A stretch of DNA of 64,000 nt from Lachnospiraceae bacterium UBA3689. GTDB taxonomy: Bacteria > Bacillota > Clostridia > Lachnospirales > Lachnospiraceae. The stretch lies in the NCBI GenBank assembly GCA_002371465.1, contig DFIU01000015.1, positions 118,117 to 182,116 on the forward strand. Direction: 5' to 3'. The notes below the pieces were generated by a model. That model was not told the origin of the DNA. It saw nothing but the letters and a program-made list of their open reading frames with translations, and ran no database searches. Shown here piece by piece: positions 7,265-15,052 of this stretch. Position 1 is the stretch's first letter; each line of letters starts with the position of its first letter. The translations under genes and the position numbers were made by a program.

Positions 7265-8593
7265 TTAATAGATATTCATGTAGCTCTTTAATTCCCAGTC
7301 GGATACGGAAGTTCTGAAATCGTCCCATTCCTTCTCCTTGCCAGCGACATACTGGCTGAAGCAGTGGCCGCCCAGAACATCGACCAGGAGCTGATCTTCG
7401 GAGAGCGCCGTAATGGCATCCTTGAGGGAAGCGGGCAGGGCGTCGATGTCATGTTTCTTCCGCTCGGCTTTTGTCATGGCGAAGATATTGCTGGTAATTT
7501 CAGCCGGCGGGGTCAGCCCCTTTTTAATCCCGTCAAGACCTGCCGCCAGGCAGCCGGCAAGGGCAAGATAGGGGTTGGCGGAAGGATCCGGACACCTGAG
7601 TTCGACTCGTGTCGCCTTGCCTCTTGCTGCCGGAATCCGGATCAGAGCCGACCGGTTGGAAGCGGACCAGGCGATGTAGCAGGGAGCTTCATAGCCCGGC
7701 ACCAGGCGCTTATAGGAGTTGACCAGGGGATTGGTCAGGGCGGCAAGGCCCTTTACATGAGTCAGGATGCCGGCGATGAAGGAGTAGGCTTCCTTTGAGA
7801 GCCGCTTGTCTCCATTTTCATCATAGAAAACGTTCCTGCCGTCCTTGTAGAGGGACATATTGATATGCATGCCGGAGCCGTTGACGCCGAAGAGGGGCTT
7901 GGGCATGAAGGTCGCGTGCAGACCGTTCTTCTGAGCGACGACCTTGACCGCCAGCTTGAAGGTCATGATCTTGTCTGCTGTGGAGAGGGCGGGACCGTAT
8001 TTGAAGTCGATCTCGTGCTGACCGACGGCAACCTCGTGATGGGAGGCTTCGATTTCGTAGCCCATCTTTTCCAGATCCAGGCAGATCTCCCGTCGGGTGT
8101 CGGAGCCGTGATCGAGGGGAGCTAAGTCGAAGTAACCGGCACGGTCACCGGTTTTGGTCGTGGTATTGCCATTTTCATCGGTCTCAAAGAGGAAGAACTC
8201 GCACTCGGGACCGACGTCGAATTCGTAACCCATGGAGGCGGCGCGGTCGATTTCTTTCTTAAGGACATAGCGGGGATCGCCGGCAAAGGGAGTGCCGTCT
8301 GGGTTGTAGACGTTGCAGATCAGCCTGGCGACTCTGCCGTGCTGGGGGCGCCAGGGGAAGACGGTCCAGCTGTCAAGATCCGGATAGAGGTACTGATCGG
8401 ATTCGTTAATTCTGGCGAAGCCTTCAATCGAGCTGCCGTCGACCATGATCTGATTGCTGACAGCTTTTTTGAGCTGGGATCTGGTGATCGCGACGTTCTT
8501 TAGCTGACCGAAGATATCGGTGAACTGCATCCGGATGAACTCAACGTCCTGTTCTTCCGCCATTCTTAATATGTCTTCTTTTGTGTAACCCAT
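7265..8593 (-). CDS. glnA: Glutamine synthetase, type I
   Basis: Makes glutamine from glutamate, ammonia and ATP. 442 residues, the usual length of the GSI-alpha form of Firmicutes, with GSGMHINMSL in the ATP/glutamate region, the SNRSALIRIPA block and the late SANPYLALAG stretch. A TTG five codons upstream is open, but ATG 8593 (MGYTKED) has GGAGGAGG seven bases before it and matches the family N-terminus. A perfect consensus promoter and a leader terminator with an ANTAR-type hairpin lie upstream, so expression is probably attenuated. The ANTAR regulator gene follows 27 bp downstream. I see no adenylylation-specific feature; the alpha type is usually feedback-inhibited instead. Confidence 0.97.
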   Translation of the reverse strand: MGYTKEDILRMAEEQDVEFIRMQFTDIFGQLKNVAITRSQLKKAVSNQIMVDGSSIEGFARINESDQYLYPDLDSWTVFPWRPQHGRVARLICNVYNPDGTPFAGDPRYVLKKEIDRAASMGYEFDVGPECEFFLFETDENGNTTTKTGDRAGYFDLAPLDHGSDTRREICLDLEKMGYEIEASHHEVAVGQHEIDFKYGPALSTADKIMTFKLAVKVVAQKNGLHATFMPKPLFGVNGSGMHINMSLYKDGRNVFYDENGDKRLSKEAYSFIAGILTHVKGLAALTNPLVNSYKRLVPGYEAPCYIAWSASNRSALIRIPAARGKATRVELRCPDPSANPYLALAGCLAAGLDGIKKGLTPPAEITSNIFAMTKAERKKHDIDALPASLKDAITALSEDQLLVDVLGGHCFSQYVAGKEKEWDDFRTSVSDWELKSYMNIY

Positions 8594-8663
8594 AAGTACC
8601 TCCTCCAATCGGTATGCCCTTTATTGGTCGTTTCCTTAAAAAACAGCTGACCCTTGCGGGTAT

Positions 8664-8720
8664 AAAAAAAGAAAGAGCCAGTGGTGCCTGTATTCATACA
8701 GGAGCGCCCTTGCTCTTTCT
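8664..8720 (-). terminator. glnA leader terminator (attenuator)
   Basis: On the minus strand AGAAAGAGC (8720-8712) pairs perfectly with GCTCTTTCT (8678-8670), followed by a T-run to 8664. A small hairpin, CCTGTA-TGAA-TACAGG (8702-8687), sits inside. It begins within a few bases of the transcription start and precedes the gene, as an attenuator should. Confidence 0.8.
8702..8715 (-). promoter_or_regulatory. Candidate ANTAR-target hairpin, loop AAGGGC
   Basis: On the minus strand GAGC (8715-8712) and GCTC (8705-8702) close the loop AAGGGC, with A1 and G4. The 5' arm GAGC is also the end of the terminator 5' arm, so forming this hairpin would break the terminator. The next hairpin (8702-8687) can be drawn with a hexaloop ATGAAT, which has A1 but not G4. 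Confidence 0.6.
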
Positions 8721-8729
8721 ATGTGCCAA

Positions 8730-8758
8730 ATTATAAGTTGGTGCCCAATCGCTGTCAA
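8730..8758 (-). promoter_or_regulatory. glnA promoter, full consensus
   Basis: Minus strand: TTGACA (8758-8753), 17-base spacer, TATAAT (8735-8730). Such a strong promoter directly before a terminator suggests that control is by attenuation. Confidence 0.85.
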
Positions 8759-8816
8759 GACAGAAATGAAAAAATTTCATAGGGGCTATGAGTGATGGCT
8801 TAAGTTCAATGCCGGG

Positions 8817-10436
8817 TCAGTCTTCTTTGGTCTGATCCAGGTGACGGATGGCTGCGCTGACAAAGCCTCGGAACAGGGGGTGGGGTCTGTTGGGGCGGGA
8901 CTTGAACTCCGGATGTGCCTGGGTTGCGATGAAGAAGGGGTGGTCCGGAAGCTCGCACATCTCCACGATCCGACCGTCCGGGGACTGACCGGAGAACTTC
9001 ATGCCTGCCTGACTTAAGAGGTCCCGGTAATCGTTATTGACCTCATATCTGTGGCGGTGGCGTTCGGAGATATCCTGGGATCCGTAGAGTTCATAGGCAA
9101 GAGAATCCTCTTCCAGCCGGCAGGGGTAGGAGCCCAGCCGGAGGGTACCGCCGATGTTGGTTACGCCGTTCTGGTCGGGCATAAGGGCGATGACCGGATG
9201 GGCAGTATCAGGCTTAAACTCGATGGAATCCGCATCCTCCATGCCTGCCGCGTGGCGGGCAAATTCGATGATGCTCAGCTGCATACCCAGGCAGAGCCCC
9301 AGGTAGGGGACCCGGTGTTCGCGGGCGTAGCGGATGGCGCAGATCATCCCCTCGATGCCGCGCTCGCCGAAGCCGCCCGGAACCAGGATGCCGTCGACGT
9401 CGTCCAGCAGGACGGAAGCGGTCTCCGGCGTCACATTTTCCGATTCGATCCACTTGATGTGGACATCGGCGTAGTTGTAGATGCCGCCGTGTTTTAAGGC
9501 TTCGACGACGGAGAGGTAGGCGTCGTGGAGGGCGGTATATTTGCCGACCAGGGCGATGGTGACATCCTTCTTGGGATGGCGGAGACGGTTGACCAGGTCC
9601 CTCCAGTCCGCCAGATCCGGCTCCGGACAGGGCAGATCGAGAGCCTTTAAGACGACCTGGGCAATTTTTTCCTGTTCCAGAGCCAGAGGAGCTTCATAGA
9701 GATAGCTGACGTCCAGGTTCTGGACGACATGGTCCCTGGGCACGTTGCAGAAGAGGGCGACCTTGTCCCGGATCGACTGGGGTACCTCCATTTCCGAGCG
9801 GAGGACGACCATTTCCGGCTGGATGCCCATGGACTGCAGCTGTTTGACCGCCATCTGGGTCGGCTTGGTCTTCAGCTCGCGGGAGCAGCGGAGGTAGGGC
9901 AGGAGGGAGACGATCATGAGGATCGCATTTCCGGGTCCGACCTCCTGCTTGAACTGGCGGATAGCCTCCAGGAAGGGTTGGGATTCGATATCGCCGACAG
10001 TCCCGCCCACCTCGATCAGGGAAATGGTGAGGGAGTCCGGGTCGTCATCGTGATAGAAATAGGATTTGATCTCATTGGTGATGTGGGGGATGACCTGAAC
10101 GGTGCCTCCGCCGTAGTCACCGCGGCGCTCTTTATTTAAGACGGACCAGTAAACCTTGCCGGTAGTGACGTTGGAATTGTGGGTCAGGGATTCGTCTATA
10201 AAGCGCTCGTAGTGGCCCAGGTCCAGGTCGGTCTCGGTGCCGTCGTCCGTTACATAGACCTCGCCGTGCTGTATGGGGTTCATCGTTCCGGGGTCGATGT
10301 TGATGTAGGGGTCCAGCTTCTGCATGGTGACCTTATAACCCCTCGCCTTTAAGAGCCTGCCCAGGGATGCGGCGGTGATGCCCTTGCCCAGACCGGATAC
10401 TACGCCGCCGGTGACAAATACGTACTTTGTTGCCAT
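8817..10436 (-). CDS. pyrG: CTP synthase (glutamine-hydrolysing)
   Basis: Converts UTP to CTP using ATP and glutamine-derived ammonia. 539 residues: an N-terminal synthase domain beginning ATKYVFVTGGVVSGLGKG, with the DPYINIDPGTM substrate loop, and a C-terminal class I amidotransferase with the nucleophile in GLCLGMQ and the catalytic His/Glu in AHPEFKSRP. The frame stays open 37 codons upstream through the leader terminator, but ATG 10436 has GGAGG at 10443-10447 and matches the conserved N-terminus. It has its own promoter and a terminator in its 5' leader. It lies between glnA and asnB, both glutamine enzymes. Confidence 0.97.
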   Translation of the reverse strand: MATKYVFVTGGVVSGLGKGITAASLGRLLKARGYKVTMQKLDPYINIDPGTMNPIQHGEVYVTDDGTETDLDLGHYERFIDESLTHNSNVTTGKVYWSVLNKERRGDYGGGTVQVIPHITNEIKSYFYHDDDPDSLTISLIEVGGTVGDIESQPFLEAIRQFKQEVGPGNAILMIVSLLPYLRCSRELKTKPTQMAVKQLQSMGIQPEMVVLRSEMEVPQSIRDKVALFCNVPRDHVVQNLDVSYLYEAPLALEQEKIAQVVLKALDLPCPEPDLADWRDLVNRLRHPKKDVTIALVGKYTALHDAYLSVVEALKHGGIYNYADVHIKWIESENVTPETASVLLDDVDGILVPGGFGERGIEGMICAIRYAREHRVPYLGLCLGMQLSIIEFARHAAGMEDADSIEFKPDTAHPVIALMPDQNGVTNIGGTLRLGSYPCRLEEDSLAYELYGSQDISERHRHRYEVNNDYRDLLSQAGMKFSGQSPDGRIVEMCELPDHPFFIATQAHPEFKSRPNRPHPLFRGFVSAAIRHLDQTKED

Positions 10437-10458
10437 GTCATACCTCCGTTTTTGAATA

Positions 10459-10504
10459 CAAAAAGAGCCGCGAAGAGTGAGAGATCCCCAATTTTCTTCG
10501 CGGC
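10459..10504 (-). terminator. pyrG leader terminator (attenuator)
   Basis: Minus strand GCCGCGAAGA (10504-10495) pairs perfectly with TCTTCGCGGC (10476-10467), followed by TCTTTTTG. It lies about 23 bases before the pyrG start. Known pyrG genes of Firmicutes use CTP-sensitive attenuation; I do not see the initial G-run needed for the classical slippage version. Confidence 0.75.
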
Positions 10505-10559
10505 TTTGCGTTAACGTCTGATGTCGCGCCTGTCTGGCAGCTGTCATGCTTTATGAACT

Positions 10560-10573
10560 TGTGTTATAACACA
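10560..10573. promoter_or_regulatory. Perfect 14-bp palindrome downstream of the pyrG promoter
   Basis: TGTGTTATAACACA is a perfect palindrome just after the predicted pyrG transcription start. It could bind a dimeric regulator (TGTG-N6-CACA is somewhat Rex-like) or form part of the leader RNA. No regulator can be named. Confidence 0.4.
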
Positions 10574-10583
10574 CATGCAGTAT

Positions 10584-10612
10584 AATTTACACCCGGTTTC
10601 AGGACTTGTAAA
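10584..10612 (-). promoter_or_regulatory. pyrG promoter
   Basis: Minus strand: TTTACA (10612-10607), 17-base spacer, TAAATT (10589-10584). The predicted leader is about 140 bases. Confidence 0.5.
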
Positions 10613-10661
10613 GACCAATTTCAAAATTTTATGCGGAAATTCTGAATTGAGATCTGGGGGC

Positions 10662-10691
10662 TTGACAAGGCTGCTGTCCGGGTGCTAGGTT
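10662..10691 (+). promoter_or_regulatory. asnB promoter
   Basis: TTGACA (10662-10667), 18-base spacer, TAGGTT (10686-10691) with an extended TGC before it. The predicted start is near 10698. It is divergent from the pyrG promoter. Confidence 0.65.
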
Positions 10692-10711
10692 AAATGCAAA
10701 ATTAAAAATCA

Positions 10712-10731
10712 GCAGTCCAAGGGCGGACGGC
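10712..10731 (+). promoter_or_regulatory. Candidate ANTAR-target hairpin, loop AAGGGC
   Basis: GTCC (10715-10718) and GGAC (10725-10728) close the loop AAGGGC (10719-10724), the same six bases as in the glnA leader. The stem extends by GC/GC beyond one A-G mismatch. Its 3' arm and the end of its loop are the 5' arm of the following terminator, so the two exclude each other. Confidence 0.6.
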
Positions 10732-10779
10732 AGACCTTCGTAAGGAAGCGGAGATCTGCTGTCCGCCTTTTCGTTTTTT
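10722..10779 (+). terminator. asnB leader terminator (attenuator)
   Basis: GGCGGACGGCAGA (10722-10734) pairs with TCTGCTGTCCGCC (10755-10767, one G-T pair), then TTTTCGTTTTTT. It lies 45 bases before the asnB start, between promoter and gene. Confidence 0.8.
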
Positions 10780-10823
10780 GAAGAGACAAAAAGGGAAGGG
10801 CTGCGGGAAGGAGGGCGTCATGT

Positions 10824-12437
10824 ATGTGCAGTATTATGGGATTTGAATCAAGGAGGAGTTGTTCGCGAAATCATGCGGAGGACGCTTTGGCTAAGACGTC
10901 TTCCCGCGGACCGGACAGCAGCCGGTTTGAAGAGGCAGGGGAGGGATGGCTGGGCTTTCAGCGCCTGTCCATTATGGGACCGGGGGAAGCCGGTATGCAG
11001 CCCTTTCATCTGGGGGATGACCGCTGCGTCTGCAACGGCGAGCTATACGGCTTTCGGGAGATGAAGACCGATCTGATCGCGGACGGCTATACGTTCAGCA
11101 GCCAGTCCGACTGCGAGATCATCCTGCCCCTCTACCATAAATATGGTACGGACCTCTTTGGGATGCTGGACGCCGAATTCGCCATGATTATCTATGACGC
11201 CAAGCAGGGCAAGCTGATCGCGGCGAGGGACCCGATCGGGATCCGTCCCCTGCACTACGGCTATGACCGGGAAGGCAAGATCATTTTCGCGTCAGAGGCA
11301 AAGAACCTGGTCGGTCTGGTTGACCGGATCATGCCTTTTCCGCCGGGCTGCTACTATCTGGACGGAACCTTTCACCATTATGCGGAGATCGATAGGGGCA
11401 GAAAGGCAGCAGCGGGGGAGGTTCCGACCGAGGTCATCTATGACAGCGCTGAGGAGGCATCGGTCAAGATCCGCAATCTTTTGGTCAAGGGCATTGAAAA
11501 GCGGCTGGATGCGGATGCGCCCCTGGGCTTTCTGCTTTCGGGCGGGCTTGACTCCTCCCTTGTCTGCGCGGTTTCGGCAAGGCTCCTGCAAAAGCCCATC
11601 CGGACCTTTGCCATCGGCATGAAACAGGACGCCATCGACCTCAAGTATGCGCGGGAGGTTGCCGAGTATCTGGGCACCGACCATTCGGAGGTTATCATCG
11701 ACCGGGATACCGTAATCGGTTCCTTAAAGGAAGTGATTGCGGCGCTGGGGACCTTTGATATCACGACCATCCGCGCCAGCATGGGCATGTACCTTTGCTG
11801 CAAGTGGATCCACCAGCATACAGATGTCCGGGTCCTTTTGACCGGAGAAGTTTCCGACGAGCTGTTCGGCTACAAGTATACGGACTTCGCCCCGTCGGCG
11901 GAGGAATTCCAGAAGGAGGCGGAGAAGCGGATTCGGGAGATCCACGTCTACGACGTCCTCCGTGCCGACCGCAGCATCTCCGTTCACTCAATGGAGGCGC
12001 GCATTCCCTTTGGGGACCTGGATTTTGTCAGCTATGTCATGCGGCTCGATCCTAAGGTCAAGATGAACACCTACGGCATGGGCAAGTATCTGCTCCGCCA
12101 CGCCTTTGAAAACAGCGACTGGCTGCCACGGGATATTCTGATGCGGGAAAAGGCGGCATTTTCCGACGCCGTCGGTCACTCCCTGGCGGATGAGCTGAAA
12201 GCTTATGCAAATGAGACCTATACCGATGAGGCATTTGAGGAGAAGCGGCAGAAATATACTCACGCCCAGCCTTTTACCAAGGAATCCCTGCTGTATCGGG
12301 AGATCTTTGAGGAGTATTATCCGGGACAGAGCGAGATGATCCCCGCCTTCTGGATGCCCAACCGCACCTGGCCGGGCTGCGATGTGGACGATCCGTCCGC
12401 CCGGGTTTTGTCCAACTACGGAGGGTCGGGCAAGTAA
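10824..12437 (+). CDS. asnB: Asparagine synthetase B (glutamine-hydrolysing)
   Basis: Makes asparagine from aspartate, ATP and glutamine. 537 residues. The N-terminal amidotransferase begins with Cys2 (MCSIMGF), the nucleophile after removal of Met1, with SSRGPDSS, the CNGELYG block and RDPIGIRPL. The C-terminal synthetase has the pyrophosphate loop LSGGLDSSLV near residue 240 and the LLTGEVSDELFGY stretch. Start ATG 10824 has AAGGAGGG upstream; ATG 10820 is out of frame. The gene is behind a promoter plus ANTAR-type attenuator. It is followed by a 300-base intergenic region with repeats and a strong terminator. Confidence 0.95.
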   Translation: MCSIMGFESRRSCSRNHAEDALAKTSSRGPDSSRFEEAGEGWLGFQRLSIMGPGEAGMQPFHLGDDRCVCNGELYGFREMKTDLIADGYTFSSQSDCEIILPLYHKYGTDLFGMLDAEFAMIIYDAKQGKLIAARDPIGIRPLHYGYDREGKIIFASEAKNLVGLVDRIMPFPPGCYYLDGTFHHYAEIDRGRKAAAGEVPTEVIYDSAEEASVKIRNLLVKGIEKRLDADAPLGFLLSGGLDSSLVCAVSARLLQKPIRTFAIGMKQDAIDLKYAREVAEYLGTDHSEVIIDRDTVIGSLKEVIAALGTFDITTIRASMGMYLCCKWIHQHTDVRVLLTGEVSDELFGYKYTDFAPSAEEFQKEAEKRIREIHVYDVLRADRSISVHSMEARIPFGDLDFVSYVMRLDPKVKMNTYGMGKYLLRHAFENSDWLPRDILMREKAAFSDAVGHSLADELKAYANETYTDEAFEEKRQKYTHAQPFTKESLLYREIFEEYYPGQSEMIPAFWMPNRTWPGCDVDDPSARVLSNYGGSGK

Positions 12438-12484
12438 AGAGATCGTTTGTTTTCGACACCAAGGATAGGCGGTCCCTGATCCGC

Positions 12485-12610
12485 TTAAGGTTAAGCCTAC
12501 AAGATCGGTTCAAACGATTACTTCCTTCATATAGAGGAAGCATAATGAGCAATGCTTGCTTTTGCATAAGGCTAAATCTAAAACATCAGTTAACACGATT
12601 TCTTCCATAT
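12485..12610 (+). repeat. Two imperfect ~50-bp direct repeats after asnB
   Basis: Copy A (12485-12533) and copy B (12566-12610) share TAAGG-TAA, an AACGATT or ACGATT core, CTTCC and ATATA, offset by about 81 bases. This is most of the 300-base gene-free stretch 12438-12737. I see no reading frame in it. It may be a decayed duplication. Confidence 0.4.
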
Positions 12611-12619
12611 AATCATATA

Positions 12620-12675
12620 ATAAGGCAGCAAAAACCTCCGATCCACTTGCGAATCGGAGGTTTTTGCTGCCTTAT
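12620..12675. terminator. Very strong bidirectional terminator between asnB and fprA
   Basis: A perfect 23-bp inverted repeat (12620-12642 and 12653-12675) with a 10-base loop. The A-run in the left arm and T-run in the right arm make it able to work on both strands, for the convergent genes asnB and fprA. Confidence 0.85.
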
Positions 12676-12737
12676 CTGCTTTTCTTTATATTTAAGAAAG
12701 ATTATGCTATCGGCCCTTCAAAGCGGAGCGGAGCTAC

Positions 12738-13925
12738 TCAAAGGGCTTTGGCGAATTCTCTGCCGTATTCAATGCAGGCATGAAGAGCCTCTTCATCCGG
12801 AACCCACTGGCAGGTCTTGCCGTCCATGACGATTTCAAAGCCGCAGTCAGTAAGACCGGCGGTCAGCTTTTTTAAGCCCTGGGGAGCCCAGCCATAGGAG
12901 CCGAACGCCGCCGCTTTTTTCTTCTTGAACTTGAGACCCTTCATCATTTCCAGAAGTCCCCCGATGGCGTAGGACAGACCCTGGTTGATGGTGGGGCAGC
13001 CCATGAGGATTGCCTTGGAGTTGAAGACCTCGGTCAGGATGTCATTTTTATCCTGCTTGCCGGCTTCCATGATCTTGATGACGGTATCCGGTGTCTCCTG
13101 CCGGATGCCTTCGGCAATCGCCTCCGCCATTTTCCGGGTCGAATTCCACATGGTGTCGTAGATCAGCGTGACCTGATTCTCCTGGTAGTCATTCGCCCAC
13201 TTAAGGTAGGTTTCGACGATCTGCATAGGGTTATCTCTCCAGATGACGCCGTGAGAGGGGCAGATCATGCTGAGCGGTACATTGAGACCGACAACGGTGT
13301 CGATTGCCTTCTTGACGTTGCTGCCGTAGAGGTTGAGGATGTTGCAGTAGTATTTCTTTGCCTCCGTATAGATCTCTTCGGACAGGTTCTTGTCGTTGAA
13401 GAGGGATTCGGTTGCGTAGTGCTGACCGAATCCGTCGTTGGAGAAGAGGATCCCTTCGGCATCATAGTAGGTGAACATGGTGTCCGGCCAGTGGCAGAAA
13501 GGTGCCGGGATAAAGGTCAGGGTGCCCTTGCCGGTTTCCAGCTTATCTCCCAGTCCTACGACGTGGAAGTTCCAGTCCTGGTGGTAGTGACCCTCAATGA
13601 TCTTCTTGCCGTTTGCCGTACAGTAGATCGGGGTGTCCGGAATCTCCCGCATGAGTTCCGGAAGCGCGCCGGAGTGGTCGATTTCATTGTGGTTCATGAC
13701 GACGTAATCGATGTCCTTTAAGTCAATCTCTTCCTTGAGCCGGGAGACAAATTCCCTGTCAAAGGGCTGCCAGACGGTGTCAATCAGAACATTCTTGCCG
13801 TCGCGGATCAGGTAGGCGTTGTAGGAGCTGCCGCGATGGGTGCTGAGTTCCTGACCGTGGAAGAGCTGCAGTTCCCAGTCGACCTTGCCGACCCAGGTCA
13901 CATTGTCCGTAATTTTCTTTCCCAT
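12738..13925 (-). CDS. FprA-family A-type flavodiiron protein
   Basis: Cytoplasmic flavoprotein that reduces O2 (and sometimes NO) to protect anaerobes. 395 residues. The N-terminal beta-lactamase-like domain holds the diiron ligands H79-x-E81-x-D83-H84 and a later His in APFCHWPDT; the flavodoxin domain begins near residue 250 with IYDTMWNSTRKMAE, the FMN phosphate loop. No rubredoxin domain is fused. Start ATG 13925 has GGAGG nine bases before it. It stands alone, convergent with asnB; a perfect 16-bp palindrome lies about 45 bases upstream of the start and may be an operator. Its presence supports an anaerobic host. Confidence 0.93.
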   Translation of the reverse strand: MGKKITDNVTWVGKVDWELQLFHGQELSTHRGSSYNAYLIRDGKNVLIDTVWQPFDREFVSRLKEEIDLKDIDYVVMNHNEIDHSGALPELMREIPDTPIYCTANGKKIIEGHYHQDWNFHVVGLGDKLETGKGTLTFIPAPFCHWPDTMFTYYDAEGILFSNDGFGQHYATESLFNDKNLSEEIYTEAKKYYCNILNLYGSNVKKAIDTVVGLNVPLSMICPSHGVIWRDNPMQIVETYLKWANDYQENQVTLIYDTMWNSTRKMAEAIAEGIRQETPDTVIKIMEAGKQDKNDILTEVFNSKAILMGCPTINQGLSYAIGGLLEMMKGLKFKKKKAAAFGSYGWAPQGLKKLTAGLTDCGFEIVMDGKTCQWVPDEEALHACIEYGREFAKAL

Positions 13926-13969
13926 AGATTCAAACCTCCATCCTATGATAAGGCGAAATTCCGGGATCA

Positions 13970-13985
13970 GACTCTGATCAGAGTC
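13970..13985. promoter_or_regulatory. Perfect 16-bp palindrome upstream of fprA
   Basis: GACTCTGATCAGAGTC lies 45-60 bases before the fprA start. It is a good candidate for a dimeric repressor site or a leader hairpin. The binding protein is unknown. Confidence 0.45.
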
Positions 13986-14100
13986 CGATTTTCCGAAAGT
14001 ATCCGCTTTTCGTCACTGCCCTATCTTACCACAAATGTCCGGAAAATGTAATGAGATCCAATCTTAATAAGAAAAATATCAGAAAATATCCTTCTTTCCA

Positions 14101-14130
14101 TTGACATACCTTTAATAATTGAGATATCAT
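14101..14130 (+). promoter_or_regulatory. Promoter of the fatty-acid operon
   Basis: TTGACA (14101-14106), 18-base spacer, TATCAT (14125-14130), 63 bases before acpP. A GATATC palindrome overlaps the -10 box. I could not find a clear FapR or FabT box. Confidence 0.7.
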
Positions 14131-14192
14131 AACCTTGCTTGGAAATTAAAGATATTGAGCTAAATAAATGGAAACAATTTGGAGGTAAGACA

Positions 14193-14426
14193 ATGGCAAC
14201 ACTTGACGGAGTAAAAGAAATTATCACAGACACCCTGAAATTCGATGGTGAGATCACGGAAAATTCGGATCTTTTCAAGGATCTAGAAGCGGATTCCCTC
14301 GACGCGGTCGAGCTGGTGATGGCGATTGAAGAGAAGTTCGGCGTCACGGTTCCGGACGAAGAGATGCCCAATCTCCACACGGTTGGCGATATTGTCAACT
14401 ATGTGGAAGCGCACAAAGAGGCGTAA
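14193..14426 (+). CDS. acpP: Acyl carrier protein
   Basis: Carries the growing acyl chain on a phosphopantetheine attached to Ser35 in the DSLDAVELVM motif. 77 residues and strongly acidic, as typical. The frame is open further upstream from 14139, but ATG 14193 has GGAGG eight bases before it and begins the conserved helix. It is the first gene of the cluster that continues with accB, separated from it by a small attenuating hairpin. That could let the carrier protein be made in excess over the enzymes. Confidence 0.95.
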   Translation: MATLDGVKEIITDTLKFDGEITENSDLFKDLEADSLDAVELVMAIEEKFGVTVPDEEMPNLHTVGDIVNYVEAHKEA

Positions 14427-14452
14427 GGAAAGTTCCATAGCAAGTAAGGATG

Positions 14453-14480
14453 GGCCGGCGCAAGCTGGCCTTTCCATTTT
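14453..14480 (+). terminator. Partial terminator between acpP and accB
   Basis: GGCCGGC, loop GCAA, GCTGGCC (one G-T pair), then TTTCCATTTT. The broken T-run suggests incomplete termination that would reduce downstream expression relative to acpP. Confidence 0.55.
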
Positions 14481-14497
14481 AAGAGAGGTTGTGCGAG

Positions 14498-15001
14498 ATG
14501 GAGTTGACGGAAATCAAGGAACTGATGAAGGAATTTGCGGCTTCGGGACTGACATCTTTGAACTTTAGCCAAGGGGAGACCCGGCTGGTTTTAAAGAAGG
14601 AAGTCAAGACCGTGGCGATCGCTCCGGCTTTTAGTGCAGGAGCAGAGCCGGTTTCGGGACTGCCCACGACTGTTTCTGATCAGAAGGAGGGACAGGTCCA
14701 AGCCGGCAGTATATCTGTCGATCAGGGCAGATCCAGTGAGCCGGCAAGTCCCGAAGAAGAGGGGCAGGCGGTTCCCGCCCCCCTTGCAGGCGTCTTTTAC
14801 CGGGCGTCCAAGCCCGGAGAGGAGCCTTATGTCAGGGAAGGCCAGCAGGTGAAAAAGGGGCAGACTTTAGGTTTGATCGAGGCGATGAAGATGATGAGCG
14901 AGATTCCCGCCCCCATGGACGGCACGATCAAAAGCATCTCCGCGGAGAACGGAGCCTTTGTCGAATACGGAACCACCCTCATGGTGATGGAAGAGCAGTA
15001 A
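14498..15001 (+). CDS. accB: Biotin carboxyl carrier protein of acetyl-CoA carboxylase
   Basis: Carries biotin between the carboxylase and transferase parts of acetyl-CoA carboxylase. 167 residues: an N-terminal dimer region (1-35), a flexible linker rich in Ser, Gly and Glu (40-92), and a C-terminal biotinyl domain with K131 in EAMKM. ATG 14498 is preferred over TTG 14489 because AGAGAGG ends ten bases before the ATG but only one before the TTG. Second gene of the operon; accC follows 51 bp after. Confidence 0.93.
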   Translation: MELTEIKELMKEFAASGLTSLNFSQGETRLVLKKEVKTVAIAPAFSAGAEPVSGLPTTVSDQKEGQVQAGSISVDQGRSSEPASPEEEGQAVPAPLAGVFYRASKPGEEPYVREGQQVKKGQTLGLIEAMKMMSEIPAPMDGTIKSISAENGAFVEYGTTLMVMEEQ

Positions 15002-15052
15002 GACCTGGGAATGTTCCCTCAGGCGCAGATCAAGATAAGGAGCCAGTTGACG

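Noticed and set aside
10459..10504. pyrG as a member of the ANTAR set
   Set aside because: No six-base A-N-N-G loop overlaps its terminator.
10437..10547. Longer N-terminus for pyrG
   Set aside because: It would be encoded by the leader terminator; the family starts at MATKYVF.
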